Origin: Yponomeuta sedellus
Lineage: Eukaryota > Arthropoda > Insecta > Lepidoptera > Yponomeutidae
Direction of reading: 5' to 3'
NCBI GenBank assembly: GCA_934045075.1
Contig: OW203727.1
Coordinates: 10,174,675 to 10,238,674 of the forward strand
DNA length: 64,000 nt
Shown here: positions 44,122 to 56,361 of the stretch, one piece after another
Layout of the letters: every line of letters starts with the position of its first letter
Position numbering within the stretch: the first letter of the stretch is position 1
Position numbers and translations under genes: made by a program
Notes under the pieces: generated by a model
Database searches by the model: none
Told to the model about the DNA's origin: nothing
The model's input: only the letters and a program-made list of their open reading frames with translations

Positions 44122-44465
44122 AACCCTTGTATGTCCCCATTGCTGGGCACGGGTCTCTTCCTGCATCGCAGGAAGGTTAGGCAATACTCCACCACGGTGG
44201 CCAAGTACGGGTTGGTAGATGATTGTAAGACAGTGGCGAGCCTTACTGCCAGAAGTTATCAAGCCGCCCATAAGGCCTCTAACATGGCTTAACGACTGCC
44301 ATTACATGACAGCCGGCACCCAGGGCTTAACGTAACGTAGTCACGGGACGGTTACCCATCCTGCACCCGACCACGCCTGTTGCTTAACTCAAGTGATTGA
44401 TTCCAATCACTCGGTTCGACTAGGCCCCGAAAACTTCCTTCGACTAGGCCACGAGTGCTTACCTA
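44122..44465 (-). mobile_element. 5S-derived SINE, near full length
   Basis: On the minus strand: 'gagttaagcaacaggcgtgg' and 'gcaggatgggtaaccgtccc', then the usual body. A 25-bp stretch is missing between the 5S part and 'ccctgggtgccggctg'. The head carries a short duplication (cttcgactaggcc, 44415-44450). Confidence 0.8.
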
Positions 44466-45019
44466 ACTATCTTCCTTTACCTCCAGTCTATTTAATTTAT
44501 AACATAAACAACTTGAGATAGTAACTTCTCGCAACTATTGTACCTGCCTTGTGTTAAAACCGTGTAAAACTTAGTTCTTTACTTTATGGTTTAGCTAAGC
44601 TAGCTTTTTTATAAGCTTAACCGTAGCCACTAATCCTCTGCTGTAATTTAAAAGCATAAATACGTAATCTGCTTATCACGACAAAATAAATCTCACTCTC
44701 GTGAGCTTTTCTTTCCAACCACGGATTTATTATGAGATATGACACGAAAAATATTTTAACGAATACAATCCGACGGCGGCGCTCATACAGTATTTTAAAT
44801 TTAGCTTAATTAATACACCTTTGAGCTTGGATTCCAGTTGTGCGTGATATACAGTAGGCTAGATTTAAAGTAAAATTAGCACCTAGTTAATCCTTAATAA
44901 GGCAATGTCATTATAGCTCCCACATTTAATTGAACTTTATCAACTTCAAACAAAGTCTAAGTCCAATGAAAAATTGTTCCTACCCATGTCCGATTAAGGG
45001 TAAAAAACTATATTGTTTT

Positions 45020-45192
45020 AAACGCCAATTTAGAGGCTAAAAATTCCACCCATGCCGGGACTCGAACCCGCGACCTGTGGCTAACCGTGCCAGAGGTCGC
45101 GGGTTCGTGTCCCAGCATGGATGGAATTTTTAGCCTCTAAATAGTTGTTTAAAATTGTCCTTAGCACGGGTTAATGAATTAAAAAGAACATA
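45020..45192. mobile_element. tRL element, copy 8
   Basis: Bounded by the 10-bp duplication atattgtttt (45010-45019 and 45193-45202). An antisense partial tRNA-like unit is followed by a sense partial unit (aggtcgcgggttcgtgtccc), then the terminus 'aattaaaaagaacataat'. Fold-back with about 75-bp arms and a short loop around 'ctgtggctaaccgtgccag'. Confidence 0.78.
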
Positions 45193-45631
45193 ATATTGTT
45201 TTCACACCTCCTGCTCGACAATGCCTTATCACGTACCGTCAAATATCATCGTAAAGCATAGCCTTGTCTCTCGAGGGCAATAATAATGAAGAATTTCCCT
45301 AGGGAATAAAGTGATTTGAATTTAGAATGTCAAAATTCGCATGAAAACTATGAAGAAGCCCCGCATTGCAATTCGAAATTCGAATTGTTGTTCGAAACTC
45401 ACCCCTTTTTTCTTTTTTTTCTGAACTACTGTGTCGTGTGACCGCGCGAAACACCAATAAAAAAAAGAAAAAAAGGCGCGAATTGCAAGTACGAATTTAA
45501 AAGTTATATTCAATTTAAGTTGCTAAGCCGTAAAAGAGTGTGGACTTTATATTAATAAATATTTTTCAACTTATGCAGCCCTGTCTTTTTATTGTCTCCC
45601 AGATGGTGTGAAAAGTAGAGTATTCACCTCT

Positions 45632-45818
45632 GGAATAAAACATGTCTTAGTCTCGGGCGGTATGAACCCCTGGCTTCACTCAGGACTCTACATAACTCCC
45701 TCGCTTCGCTCAGGAGTTAAAATTTAACTCCCTCGCTGCGCTCGGGAGTTAACTCGGAGTCCTTCGCTCCGCTCAGGGTTCAATATACCGCCCATGACGT
45801 AATACATGGTTTTATTCC
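45632..45818. mobile_element. Fold-back repeat (about 93-bp arms)
   Basis: 'ggaataaaacatg' at the left pairs with 'catggttttattcc' at the right. 'gggcggtat' pairs with 'ataccgccc', and 'aactccctcgcttcgctcag' pairs with 'ctgcgctcgggagtt' around a centre near 45721. The arms have diverged by several substitutions. No clear target duplication. Resembles a fold-back or MITE-type element. Confidence 0.7.
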
Positions 45819-46054
45819 CTTAATGCATAATCTACTATTGTGTTAAATAGAATTTATGTGACGTAAAATACTGTAATACTAATGAACTTAGGTATTAGCG
45901 TCTAAATGTATGTATAGTATATCCGTATAGTGTAATGTCAGATGTGTGTGTATGTGTGTGTGTGTGCAGTATAGTAAGTATTTTATTTGTAGTAAAATAT
46001 ACAGCTATTGTTTACTAAGTTAACATTATTTGCATATTTGGATAGATATATAGA

Positions 46055-46175
46055 ATATTCTTTATTGTATACAGAAATTACAATAACAGAAATTATATAA
46101 AAAATACAGTACAAATGGCGGCCTTATTCCTAAAAGCAATTTCTTCCAGGCAACCGTAGACAGAGACAAGAGTGA
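46055..46175 (-). mobile_element. LINE 3'-end fragment
   Basis: 'atattctttattgtatacag' then 'gtacaaatggcggccttatt' and 'aagcaatttcttccaggcaa' are the complement of the tail at 25225-25375. Confidence 0.65.
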
Positions 46176-46486
46176 AATTAGAGACGGATAGTCGGTGCAT
46201 TACAGAAATATTGAAATTAGTAATTCAATGAAATTTATATAAACTTACTTAAACCACATACATAACACACTAATAAATAAATTATATATGGGAAGAGGAA
46301 ATAATATAATATACCTACGTAATATTTAATTAATTGCATTATTTAATTTATTGAAAGGTAGTATTCCTTCACTCTACACTTAAATATCGCAGATGAAGGA
46401 GACTGTCTTATTAGTAGTGGCAGTGCATTCCACAGTCGGAATATTTTAAGTACCTATTATATAAAAAAGTCTTGAACGCTACCATT

Positions 46487-46930
46487 AGAGTGAGTTTCAC
46501 GGACGCTGGCAGCATTCCCCCTGGCCAGGCTGAGGGAACTAGCAGCTTTTGAGTCGCCTGAGGAGTCGAAGAGGCTCGTCCATATTTCATTTAGGAGTTT
46601 ACGCTCTTTGGGCGCCCACGGACCCATCGTCTCGAGCCCAAACGGCGCGGCGCAAACGTAGCTGTTGCCAAAGACAGAGTATTTGCGCCGTATGAGGCCT
46701 GCTAGAACTGCCGCCGCGCCCTCGGCCGACCCTGCTAGTGTACGTCAACGCAGTTTGCGTAACACACTAGCGGCCTCCGGTTCCGCCACTGCACCAGTGA
46801 TATACCGTCGGGACTCCTTCCATAGGCTTTCATCGTTCCATGATATACTGTTGAGCTCAAGGATGGCCGCCACGGCGACGCTGGAAAGGGCCCTCCGGAA
46901 TATGTCATTTAGGGATGCATGACGCGACAG
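46487..46930 (-). mobile_element. LINE ORF2 C-terminal fragment
   Basis: Minus-strand frames read 'AVLAGLIRRKYSVFGNSYV', then 'AAPFGLETMGPWAPKERKL', then 'SLSLARGNAASV'. The GLETxGPW...RGNAAS signature matches the fragment at 23690-23885. Frame changes near 46730 and stops make it a pseudogene; a few residues are missing before the ARGNAAS end. Confidence 0.65.
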
Positions 46931-46984
46931 TCGGCCGATGCTGCATTTAAAATAGTTTTATTGTTGTTTAAAAAGCTAAATAGG

Positions 46985-47100
46985 TAGCTTTTTGCCCGAA
47001 TGGAAGAGGATTGCTAAGGCAGGGAGAAGTGAATGATTATGGAAGATTACCTTTGTCCAGCAGTGAGTCTCAAATATGGCTACCTAAAAGAAGCTGGATA
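46985..47100 (+). mobile_element. Possible LINE 3' fragment
   Basis: 'ctttgtccagcagtgagtct' resembles the end of the LINE at 52585-52850 (tatgtccagcagtggac). Weak. Confidence 0.35.
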
Positions 47101-47427
47101 AAAAAAAACGTTTCACACAGCATTTACGTGGTGAGATGATTTATACATCGTCCAGTGGTATCTTTACTCACACCAGATGGGTGAAAGGACCACTCGGATG
47201 CTACAGTGCCTGCGCATTTTTTCAGTAGGCATAAAAATAGCTTGATAAATACCGTCATTTGACGCCAGTTAAAAGATGACAACATTGTTGACCGAATCTC
47301 GAGTCTGAAATGGCGATGGGCAGGACATTTGGCGAGGCGGGAAGACGTCGTGGGAACCAGCAACACGACACAACACAGACTCATCTCGGATATTATGGAG
47401 TGAAAAATTGTACTAAGTATGGTAAAA

Positions 47428-47674
47428 TTACATACATACATAGATACATACATACATACATACATACAAACAAACAAACAAACATACATACATACATACA
47501 TACATACATACATACATACATACAAACAAACATACATACATACATACATACATACATACATACATACATACATACATACATACATACATACATACATACA
47601 TACATACATACATACATACATACATACATACATACATACATACATACATACATACATACATACATACATACATA
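47428..47674. repeat. (TACA)n microsatellite, about 245 bp
   Basis: Catata-type tetranucleotide array with caaa-variant interruptions at 47465-47485 and 47524-47530. Read on the minus strand it is the 3' tail of the adjoining LINE fragment. Cys-Met-Tyr-Val frames are artefacts. Confidence 0.95.
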
Positions 47675-48054
47675 ATCTAACGCCTGTATCCCAGAGGGGT
47701 AGGCAGAGACCAGGGACTCCTGGGGATCCTGACAAATCTCCTTAGCTTCATCAACGTTCATAAGTCGTTGCATGCACGCACGCCGGTTCCGGGTACTTTT
47801 TATCTTTCCCTTTGCTAATACATCCCCTATTTGGTCGATGTATGTCCGTCTGGGACGTCCCTTACCAGCCCTTCCACTATTCGCCTATTCGCAATATATA
47901 TTTGTTTCGTCAATCTTTCTGCCTTCATCCTCTCCACATGTCCAAACCAACGCAACATTCCTTTCTCAATTCTAGTCACTACATCCTCTTTCAGTCCACA
48001 ACGTTCTCTAATCAGACTATTGCGTATCCTGTCATTCAAAGTAACACTACACAA
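47428..48054 (-). mobile_element. LINE ORF2 terminus with a microsatellite tail
   Basis: On the minus strand it reads 'RERCGLKEDVVTRIEKGMLR', then 'WFGHVERMKAERLTKQIY', then, after frame changes, 'RLMNVDEAKEICQD' and 'VSAYPSGIQALD'. These are the conserved C-terminal motifs of an insect LINE ORF2 (downstream of RT, WFGHVERM). The element ends in a TATG run (47428-47674), which is probably its own 3' tail expanded. RT core and endonuclease are absent. Confidence 0.8.
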
Positions 48055-48089
48055 AAATTAAGTAAAAATGGTAAAATTAAAAAACTAAA

Positions 48090-50440
48090 ATAAAAAAAAG
48101 AAATAATACTTTATTTTTATTAAAAAAAATGTATTTTTCTTGTCAAATCTATCTCGAGGCCTTGTCTTCACCTGCGTGGGTACCGTATCGGTCCATATGT
48201 CAAAATTAGTGTCTAACTTGGCCGATATCACCTCGGCAATGCCGCCATTTTTCCGGTTATAGACAAGACTCGGTCGACTCATCTCCGTTGTGTTCGCTAT
48301 GTTAGTGTCAAGACATTTGAGAGAAATTGTCATTTTTGCACAGAGAAGGGCATTTCTCGAGCGGGGCATGCTAAGCGTAGCCCTTAAAAATAGTGTAACT
48401 TGAAATAAATAAAACATATCTCGTGAATGTGAATAATTCACTAGATGGCTAGTTCAAATGGTAGGACGCAATGAAGTGAAATAAAAGTCCCTATTTCGAA
48501 ATATTTTTTTATCGACATAACAGTCGTCTATCCAATCGCGTTTTAGCTTCTGAAAAGGTGTAGGTAATCTTATGCAGTATTAACATACTGTTGTAACATA
48601 CATATATATATTAAAAAGCACAACTTTCCAGTACATCGATTGTGAACTTATAGCCCCACAAAATTGCGCTACTCGCATCGTGCCTACTCGTATACTGACT
48701 TTTTTAAAACTGTTCGAAAATGCTTCTCTGCCTTGATACCTATCTCATATAGCTATTCTGTGCCGGCGCGGCATACCTTTGGTAGTCTGTGACAAAAATC
48801 ACGTTAACCGTGAGGCTAGAGGGGCATGGGAGGGGGGTAGGCAGTCTCAAGAGCCGTCTGCCGTAAAGTATCGCTTAATGACGTGTAACGAGTGCAGTCC
48901 ACGTCGAAATTGCTGGTGCATGTGCATGAAAAACGCTGGGTTGCGTTCATAAACGCACACAGAGTCCGCCAGTTGTTTTAGCATCGTAATATATCTTGTC
49001 TTAAATCACCTAGAAAAAAATATCTATCACTTAACGGGCAGGTAAAGAAAAACGTCCAAAGTAGATTTGTTTGATTTTTGTTCTGATCGATATTATCCGT
49101 AAAATAAGGGCCATATTAAAGGATTTTTATTAAATAAGCCGTTTTAGAAGACTAAAATTAAAAGTAACTCCGAGTTTAATGACTCCATAACGAGTATGAT
49201 GTGCTAAGTCGTGAGCATCGATTATTACTAGTTCAATGCCAATTTTTATTTAAACGTTGGTTGAACTCGTACAAACAGCCTGTATTGAAACTAGAGTTGA
49301 AATAAGTAATTCAATATTTACAAAAAATTTAGTAAACATTTTTAAGAAAATTGTGACAAGAATGTCAATCATTGTAGACGAAATATGATCATTTCGTGCT
49401 ACGAATATTTTGTCAAAACACAAGGTGTGTTGACACACACATTACGTCATTAATTCAACCCTGTAGTGTAAACATAGAACGTGTTGCTAGCTAGTGCGGG
49501 CGATACCATGCGCTCAGAGGCTGAAAGCCGAGAGGTACAGTAGGTGACACACTGAGATATCACTGTTTGTTTGAAACTAGCTCTTGTTCTGTACGCAATA
49601 AGAGCTACGACGGAGTAGGCTAGATTGTCATGGACTGCACTATCATGTTGCAAGTTTTCGGATTCAGCGAGACGTCCATACTCACGTACGCTTGTAAATG
49701 ACTTTTGCAGTTTGTGTTTTGCTTTAAGTTCTGCCTAAAATGCGCTTAAGATTTTTCGGCCGAGTTTCACACGCTTGAAAGCCCAACTCGTTTGAAGAAA
49801 ATTAAATTAATGCGACCGAGAAAATATAAGAACAAAAAAACGTAGAAAAGTTGAACTAAGAATTATATCCATCCAAAGTCAAGACAGTTGAACAAAGGAG
49901 GAAAGCTTAAAATATCGTTCTAGTAACGATATAAGAGAAAAAAAAGTTTTTTTTCGTTCGCAATAATTTAATCAAGAGCCGTCTACGTGCCGCGCACAAT
50001 CTCATTATCTCGTTCCGTACAACGCTCGTTCCGCGACGAATTTTTTTTTCGTGAATTTGCATACGTAATTAATTAACTTTTTTTTTAAAGAGACGGTGTA
50101 TTTTTTGTACTCGTTAAAGTCAGACGGGGCGGATAGTTGTTTCGCGAGTGCAAACGTAAACTATGTGTTGTCATTATACGTATACACACGTCTGAATCGA
50201 GATGATGAGAGACCGTGTTTAAGCGTATGTTTGAACACAATTTTTTTAGGCTTAGAAAGGTAAACCGGGGCAACACAGCCAGGTATTATTTAACAGATTT
50301 TTAGTAACTGATACAGTAAAGAAAACCCAGTTACCTATGTTTTTGATTTACATTTCAAACCAATGTAATTGAATCGAGTTCCTCAAATGCTGTTCATATA
50401 GGTCTTCTCGTTACACTACTTTACGAGATTATTTAAAAGT
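48090..50440. other. Unassigned sequence
   Basis: No gene or family recognised. A 118-codon minus-strand frame at 48085-48441 ends in a lysine/phenylalanine-rich stretch derived from low-complexity AT sequence. The segments 48760-48960 and 49960-50040 are GC-richer. Confidence 0.35.
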
Positions 50441-50454
50441 TTACTTTTACATAC

Positions 50455-50636
50455 GGGCACATACATTGCTTCTGGCCTCACACTAAGATACCCTGTATCG
50501 TGGGAACCAGAAACAACGACATCACAAACATGTAAACGTCCAAGACCTAGGTTTTTTTTGTCCCCAACCGGGGTTCAAACCCGGGACCTCTTGCATGGTA
50601 GGCAAATGCGCTACCGCTTCGCCACAGAGGTTAGGT
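50455..50636 (-). mobile_element. tRNA-derived SINE, uninterrupted copy
   Basis: Minus strand: A-box region 'tggcgaagcggtagcgcatt' and B box 'gggtttgaaccc', then body 'gtttctggttcccacgatac' and end 'gtgcccgtatgtaa'. Same family as 25790-26250, and it supplies the empty site for the MITE there. Confidence 0.75.
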
Positions 50637-51126
50637 CAAAACTTCGCCAAAAGTAATTAAAAGTAAATAAAACTAACAGATGACATATTGTGTGAAGTTT
50701 TAGAGATCGCTACGTTACCCCTTACACGGTACTATTTAACCTGCGTTTAAGGAGTGTTTTAGATTAATCGTACTTTATAAATGAGACCGTGAAAACTTAG
50801 TGAAATGGCTCCCTAAAACATCACACAATAAGCCACATAGGGATCGCAGCCCATGATTACTCCATTACCACGATTTGCGTTGTCAATAATGTGATGCACG
50901 CACCGGTTTAGCCAGGACAGCTGTGAGTTATGAGATCGGCCCTCGCTGTGGTTAATCGTACAATCAGCACCCGTCCAGAGCAGTAATTAGATCTCAATTT
51001 CGACCATGCAGCTTCGCACTATTTCGAGCTATTTCCACAGTGATCCCATAGCATCTAAGCTTAGTTAAGAGGCGTTCAAGATTGGTTGTGAATTCATTTG
51101 CATATTCAATCAGTCCTATCCAATCC

Positions 51127-51473
51127 ATCATCATCATCGACTCATTATGTCCCCACCGAGGGAGAAGGTATAGGCCATACTCCACCACGGGGGCCAAGTC
51201 CGGATTGGTAGAGGCTTGCAAGACTAGTGGCTGGTCTTACTGACAGAAGTTTTCAACCCACCCTAAGGCCTCTGAATTGGCTTAACGACTGCCATGTATC
51301 GACGACAGCCGGCACCAACTGCTTAATGTGCCTTGCAAAGCACGGAATCGCTCGGAAAAATGTCACTAGCGGTAGTCACGGGACGGTCGCCCATTCTGCA
51401 CCTGACCGCGCCTGTTGTTGCTTAACTCAAGCGATTGATTCCAATCACTCGGTTCGACTAGGCCACGAGGGCT
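51127..51473 (-). mobile_element. 5S-derived SINE, near full length
   Basis: Minus strand: 'gagttaagcaacaacaggcg' and 'cagaatgggcgaccgtcccg', full body, and a tgatgatgatgga tail. It is in opposite orientation to the copy at 51722-51937. Confidence 0.82.
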
Positions 51474-51509
51474 TCGTGGTTGGTTGGTTTGATTACTGAT
51501 AATTTTGTA

Positions 51510-51665
51510 CTGCCTTGTTGGATCTAGCAGTTATGGGTTCGATACCCACCGAGGGCCGTCGTATATTCATACACGTGGCCAAAGTATGGGTGGTTCTTTG
51601 TCCTTTGCCCAGAACCAGACCAGAACAAGTGATTGTGTTAAGTGAAAGTTATGAATTATTTATTT
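51510..51665 (+). mobile_element. tRNA-derived SINE
   Basis: B box 'gggttcgatacc' (near 51535), body 'aagtatgggtggttctttgt', and 3' block 'accagaacaagtgattgtgt' shared with 4003-4110 and 32130-32240. Confidence 0.6.
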
Positions 51666-51721
51666 TAATATAAAAACTTTATTTCCGCGCTTTGAAAGAT
51701 TTATCTGTACATTTTGTTTAT

Positions 51722-51937
51722 GCCGTTGGTACCGGCTGTCATCTAATGGCGTCGTTAGGCCATGTCAGAGGCCTTAAAGGCGGCTTGATAACTTCTGACA
51801 GTAAGGAGACTGCCACTGTCTTTTAATCCTCCACCAACCCGGACTTGGCCCACGTGGTGGAGTATGGCCTAACCTTTCTGTGATGCAGGAAGAGACCCGT
51901 GCCCCGGCAGTGGGGATGTACAAGGGTTGATATCGAT
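51722..51937 (+). mobile_element. 5S-derived SINE, 5'-truncated
   Basis: Starts within the body (ccgttggtaccggctgtcat), then 'ttgataacttctgacagtaa', 'acccggacttggcccacgtg', and 3' end 'ggatgtacaagggttgatat'. No 5S part. Confidence 0.78.
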
Positions 51938-52580
51938 AAAACCAATTCAAATTCAAACTGAACTTTTTGAATTAATCAGCATGTTACGATCTTACTTCAA
52001 GTCTGGCTTTATTAAATTCAATATGTGTACTTACACGTTGCTATACGCTTACCAGCTTGTTTCCTCTAGTGGTAAATGTTTAATGAATTGGTTTTCATGG
52101 AAAGTTTAGGGACTCATCGTCTGACCACATACCCTTTCAATGGCGGAAGCCTCTAAGAAGCTCTGCACGTATTTCAGTCCTCAGAGACCGTAATCCACAC
52201 TGCTATTCTCGTTATAGAAGGTAGATTTGACTCGACCAATACGTATCTCCGGGATTCAGGCAAAGATCATGTATGAATGTGTGTACCTATATGTAATTAG
52301 GTTTTTCCATTATCTCATTTGCCACGCGGTTGAGTGCTTGCGTATTTCACGTGTTATTAAAATTACAACGAATTTAAATAATTTTTAGCTCTCAATCAAC
52401 GGCCGGTGGATTATCTACCGCCAATCAAAAATAAATGTTGAGGTCAAAAAGCAAAATTTCATAAATTTTGTTGTCAATGCGTCATGTTTAAAGATTAAAC
52501 TAAATATTGAGTTGAGTATTATAATCATGTTTATAACAGTGGAGATCCGGTGTTAGATACCCACCCGACATTAATTTGTT
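51938..52580. other. Unassigned sequence
   Basis: Nothing recognised. Confidence 0.4.
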
Positions 52581-52584
52581 CTAA

Positions 52585-52855
52585 ACTCGATACAACTAAA
52601 TTCGAACCAAGCTGAAGTGGCAGTGGGCTGGCCATATGTCGCGAAAAACCGACAACCATTAGAGTTAACGTGTCCTTGAGTGGAGACCGTGACTTGGCAA
52701 ACGTAGGTAGTATAGGACCAGGTGGGATGACGATCTGCAAAAAACTGCAGACAATTGCTGGATGCGGCAAGCTGAAGACAGGGTGCTATGGCGCGCATCA
52801 GGGGAAGACTATGTCCAGCAGTGGACTAGTACAGCGTGATGATGATATTGTTAAT
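52585..52855 (+). mobile_element. LINE ORF2 terminus and 3' end (RTE-like)
   Basis: Frames read 'KLKWQWAGHMSRKTDNH', then 'RVLEWRP', 'RWDDDLQKT', 'WMRQAEDRVLWRASGEDYVQ', then 'QWTS', and end in a TGATGATGAT tail. The WQWAGH...W...W.R..ED..WR...E.YVQQWTS pattern is the conserved C-terminus of RTE-type endonuclease-reverse transcriptases of moths. Stops and frameshifts are present. Confidence 0.78.
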
Positions 52856-53169
52856 GATTAATTTGTACTGCCCACAGAGTCACTGTACTTTCTTTGTGTG
52901 ATTACTATAATAACTTACCTAAAACTTTGTTTAAGTTTGTTTGACATAATCGAGAGAGACCACAAAGTAAGAGGTACTTTGATACCGTTCGTAAAGATGT
53001 TTAGTAACATGCGGTTTCTTGAGTAAAATTACAACCACTACACTGAATTATTAAAAAGATGCAAGGAAGGGGGTTTCCTTCAAATAAGACTACACGCTTA
53101 ATGAATAATGTGCAAAGTTTAGGGTGCATACACATTTCGGTACATACAAACTGTCTAAAAACTTTTGCA

Positions 53170-53310
53170 CTGCACTATCATCATCATCATCCATTTAACA
53201 CCCACGTAGGCACCTGGTGGGATTTCAAGCTGGGTTTTCAGCGACTCCCCGTCACCGTGTCGGTGCCATCAGGTCGCCAGACCATCTGGTGGAGGACAGT
53301 GCACCAGCGT
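53170..53310. mobile_element. Possible repeat fragment with CAT run
   Basis: A 'catcatcatcat' run adjoins 'acccacgtaggcacctggtg'. The arrangement is like a SINE or LINE 3' end on the minus strand, but no second copy is in the window. Confidence 0.3.
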
Positions 53311-53499
53311 TCAATTATACCCAGCTAATAAATTGAATAAAACCTTATTTGAGGAAATTAATGATTCTATGGTTTTGAAGCTGCGGCTACGTAGCTTACA
53401 TGTGGAGCCACCCTAAGGTAGTAAAGTTCAACCAAATTTAGAGCTAAGCTTGCCAAAGGTCGGTAAGTAATTTACAAGGAAGCAGTCGTAATTAATTTC

Positions 53500-53740
53500 A
53501 CAAGGATTAGAGTGCAAATACCGGGCTAGAGTGGGGCCCGGAAGGAGACAAACAACAGAATTGGGGTTCCGTGAAAAAGCCGCACCTCGATTGCGAGCAC
53601 AAAGACGTTGGGCTTAAATAGAGCCCTCGTTTTGTGTTACAAGCGACGGGACAAATTTAATTGGAGGTGTTGAAAAAGACCTATCGAACCCTTAAATTGC
53701 TCGCGGGTCAAAACGGAACGGAATTTATTCAACGAGAACA
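53500..53740. other. Non-repetitive GC-richer island
   Basis: Contains 'gcccggaaggagacaaacaa' and 'gcgacgggacaaatttaatt', with no family recognised. Candidate conserved non-coding element. Confidence 0.25.
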
Positions 53741-53743
53741 ATC

Positions 53744-53850
53744 AATCAATCGGCCTGTACTCGACCACTGCTGGACACAGGCCTCCCCTTAGGGACACGA
53801 CTTTCTTCTATCCTCAGCCATACTCATCCAGTCCCTCAATGGGATATCCC
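53744..53850 (-). mobile_element. LINE 3'-end fragment
   Basis: 'gaccactgctggacacaggc', 'ctccccttagggacacgac' on the plus strand is the complement of the YVQQWTS-type 3' end region seen at 61455-61775, in diverged form. Confidence 0.55.
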
Positions 53851-53892
53851 ATTTAAATGTACTGCAAAATTGGGGTTTGCAACTATAGATAT

Positions 53893-54043
53893 AATTATAT
53901 TATTTCTAATGCACTAACTCGTGCTAAGGACAATTTTAAAAACCTGTTTAGAGGCTAAAAAATCCACCCATTCCGGAATTCGAACCCGCAACCTCTGGCT
54001 ATGCCAGCGCTCTTTCCAACTGAATATTTTTAGCCTCTAAAAT
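53893..54043. mobile_element. tRL element, copy 9 (eroded)
   Basis: Left 'ttatattatttctaatgcac', antisense partial tRNA-like unit (ccggaattcgaacccgcaac) with the anticodon arm deleted, then a short right remnant 'tttttagcctctaaaat'. No target duplication seen. Confidence 0.65.
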
Positions 54044-54049
54044 TTTACT

Positions 54050-56355
54050 GATTTTTATTAAACCCCTAATGTAACAATTTTTTTCAAACTATAAATCGAG
54101 GTTTAAAGCTATAAATGCATCTTTTCTTTTACAAATGTTGCTGATGTAAAAAATATCAAATGTTGCTGATATTTATTATGCTAGGGGTAGTGTAACAATT
54201 TTTTCACATTATGAATTAACATTGTATTTACGTTAGGAGCATTAAATTTTAAGTTGTTTCTATTACTCGCAAAACATTATTTCGGGTCCCTTTCTGACAA
54301 TTGAACAAGGAGTACTCTCCTTGAAGATATGTACTTAAGATATGTATGTACGGCAGTGGTGAATTTATTGGTGGAGGCTTTAGTTTTCAATTTATGTGCA
54401 TTTAAGGACGTGTTCTTTGTATTGTAGGGTAGTTTAAACTTACTACAAGCTTTCTATTTGTTGTTTTTCCAGTTTACAATAAAGAATATTCTTATCTTAT
54501 CTATCTTAACTTTTGAAGACAGTTTAAGTAGATTCCTTATTCAATTCAAATCTGAAAGGAACGAGCGAGGGCAGTATTTTATTCAGTCTCACAAACTTGA
54601 CGCCAAAAAGCGCGCGCCTCTAGTTCTTAGTACCCACTATACAAACAAGTGCGCCCACAAAAAACGTTTTCATGCAAATACGAGCAAATAAAGCTGCGCG
54701 GGTGAAGGCGGCGTCTTGCCTCCCGTTAGGTCGCATTTTCGGCAGCGGTTTTCCGGCTCGTTTCTATCCGATCACTTGATTGAAAACCTGTCTTTATGTT
54801 TTCTATGGTCTCTTGGTTTGGGCCTCTTGCGTTAGTCCCTTGATTCATGTTCTATTTACATAACGCGTTGACAAACAAGTGCAGTTCGTTTAAAGTAAAT
54901 TGTAATATATAGAAATTGCGTGTTTGTTGTGGAATTCCTCCAAAATCCCTGCTGCACCGGAATTTGATTTTTTTGTGTATATTTGGTAGGTCTAAGCATA
55001 GGAATTAGGCTAATTAATATGGTAAAATAATATTTGTGGGGTCAACTAGTCGTCGATATTCCATAAAATTCAGCAAGCTTTGCAGACCGTAAAGACAGAA
55101 CAAGAGACTGCTTAAATTTCAAGAAATGTGTATCGTTAAAATTTTGGTAATTCACAAAAATGTCACCGGGCAATTGTCAATGGCAAATAAAAAGTATTTT
55201 TTTATAATGGCTACCAACATTCATCAAGCCATCCTTCAGATAACTTTACAAGTTTTTCATCAATAAGTTAATAGTTGGTGTTAAGAACTTCCAAAGAATT
55301 AGCCCACGGGATAAAAGTTATAATAGATAAGTTAAGACTACCCCGTTTATACGAGAACGCATGCTTGTTTCCCACTATACATATTTATGATGCGGCTACG
55401 AGACGTAGCGTGAAAAGGGAAGAAATTTTATAGTCCTTCGGATAGCTAGTCGCCATATCTCTTCTTCGGGCTCTAAATAAAAGATGGGTACACCTTTAAG
55501 GAAATAAATTCTTAAGTGAATACGGAAATTACGAAAGTACTGTTAAAGAGGAAAGTACAATGTTAATTTTGTGCTTATGGTGTCCATAGATGCGATTTTT
55601 TTGTAAAAAGGCTTACTAAAAACTTCTAAAAACGACAATTACTACAATACCATATTGTTCTCTTTACGTACTGATGTAATTTTTGGTCGAAAATGCTCAC
55701 TGAAAACTTATAAAAACGTAAAGTTATTAGCGAACTTATTTAAAACACTGCAACAATACATGTTACGCTCTTGAGGTATTGATGTAGGTATATGATTTTT
55801 GGACGAATGTGTTTCCAAAAAAATCTAATAACGTTAATTTACTTTACCTAATTGTTTTTAATACAGAAAAGATCTTAAAACATAAACAAAACTATTTTTG
55901 TTCGAAAATGATTAAGAAAAACTTTTAAAAACATAAACTTACTATCATTAGTAATTAATACAGAAAAAAAATAAAACTGCGTAATATGCGTATTTGATTG
56001 CAGAAACTCAACATATTATGTTGCATTTCAGCATTCAAATGATCCTCGCAAACATTTTCTTGTTAGGTAAGTAAGAAGGATGCTAAGTCCAACAGTTAGC
56101 AAGTCGGAGGCAGCGGAGTTTGTTCAATCAATTGCGAGTTCGCTCGCAATGGATTGTATGCGCTGGCGGGAACTTGGGCGAAATTGAAATAAACAGAAAG
56201 TTCACGGTTACACATTCCCTACATTGCATAGCCCTGAACTACATGTTTATTAATCGACTTCAACAAAGGAGGAGGGGAAGGAATGTAGAGGTCACATTCG
56301 TTTAAATTATTTTTAGTGCCTTAGTTGTACTGAAGTCAGTTTTATTTTTTATTTT
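54050..56355. other. Unassigned sequence
   Basis: Holds a 33-bp LINE tail relic at 54476-54508 (caataaagaatattcttatc). The 54700-54780 part is GC-richer. Otherwise nothing recognised. Confidence 0.35.
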
Positions 56356-56361
56356 TATTTC

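Noticed and set aside
47310..47773. Several 80-200-codon frames on both strands (Tyr-Ile-His-Thr or Cys-Met-Tyr-Val)
   Set aside because: Translations of the TACA microsatellite. Only the flanking LINE residues are meaningful.
48085..48441. 118-codon minus-strand frame
   Set aside because: Ends in a low-complexity AT tract, with no domain recognised.
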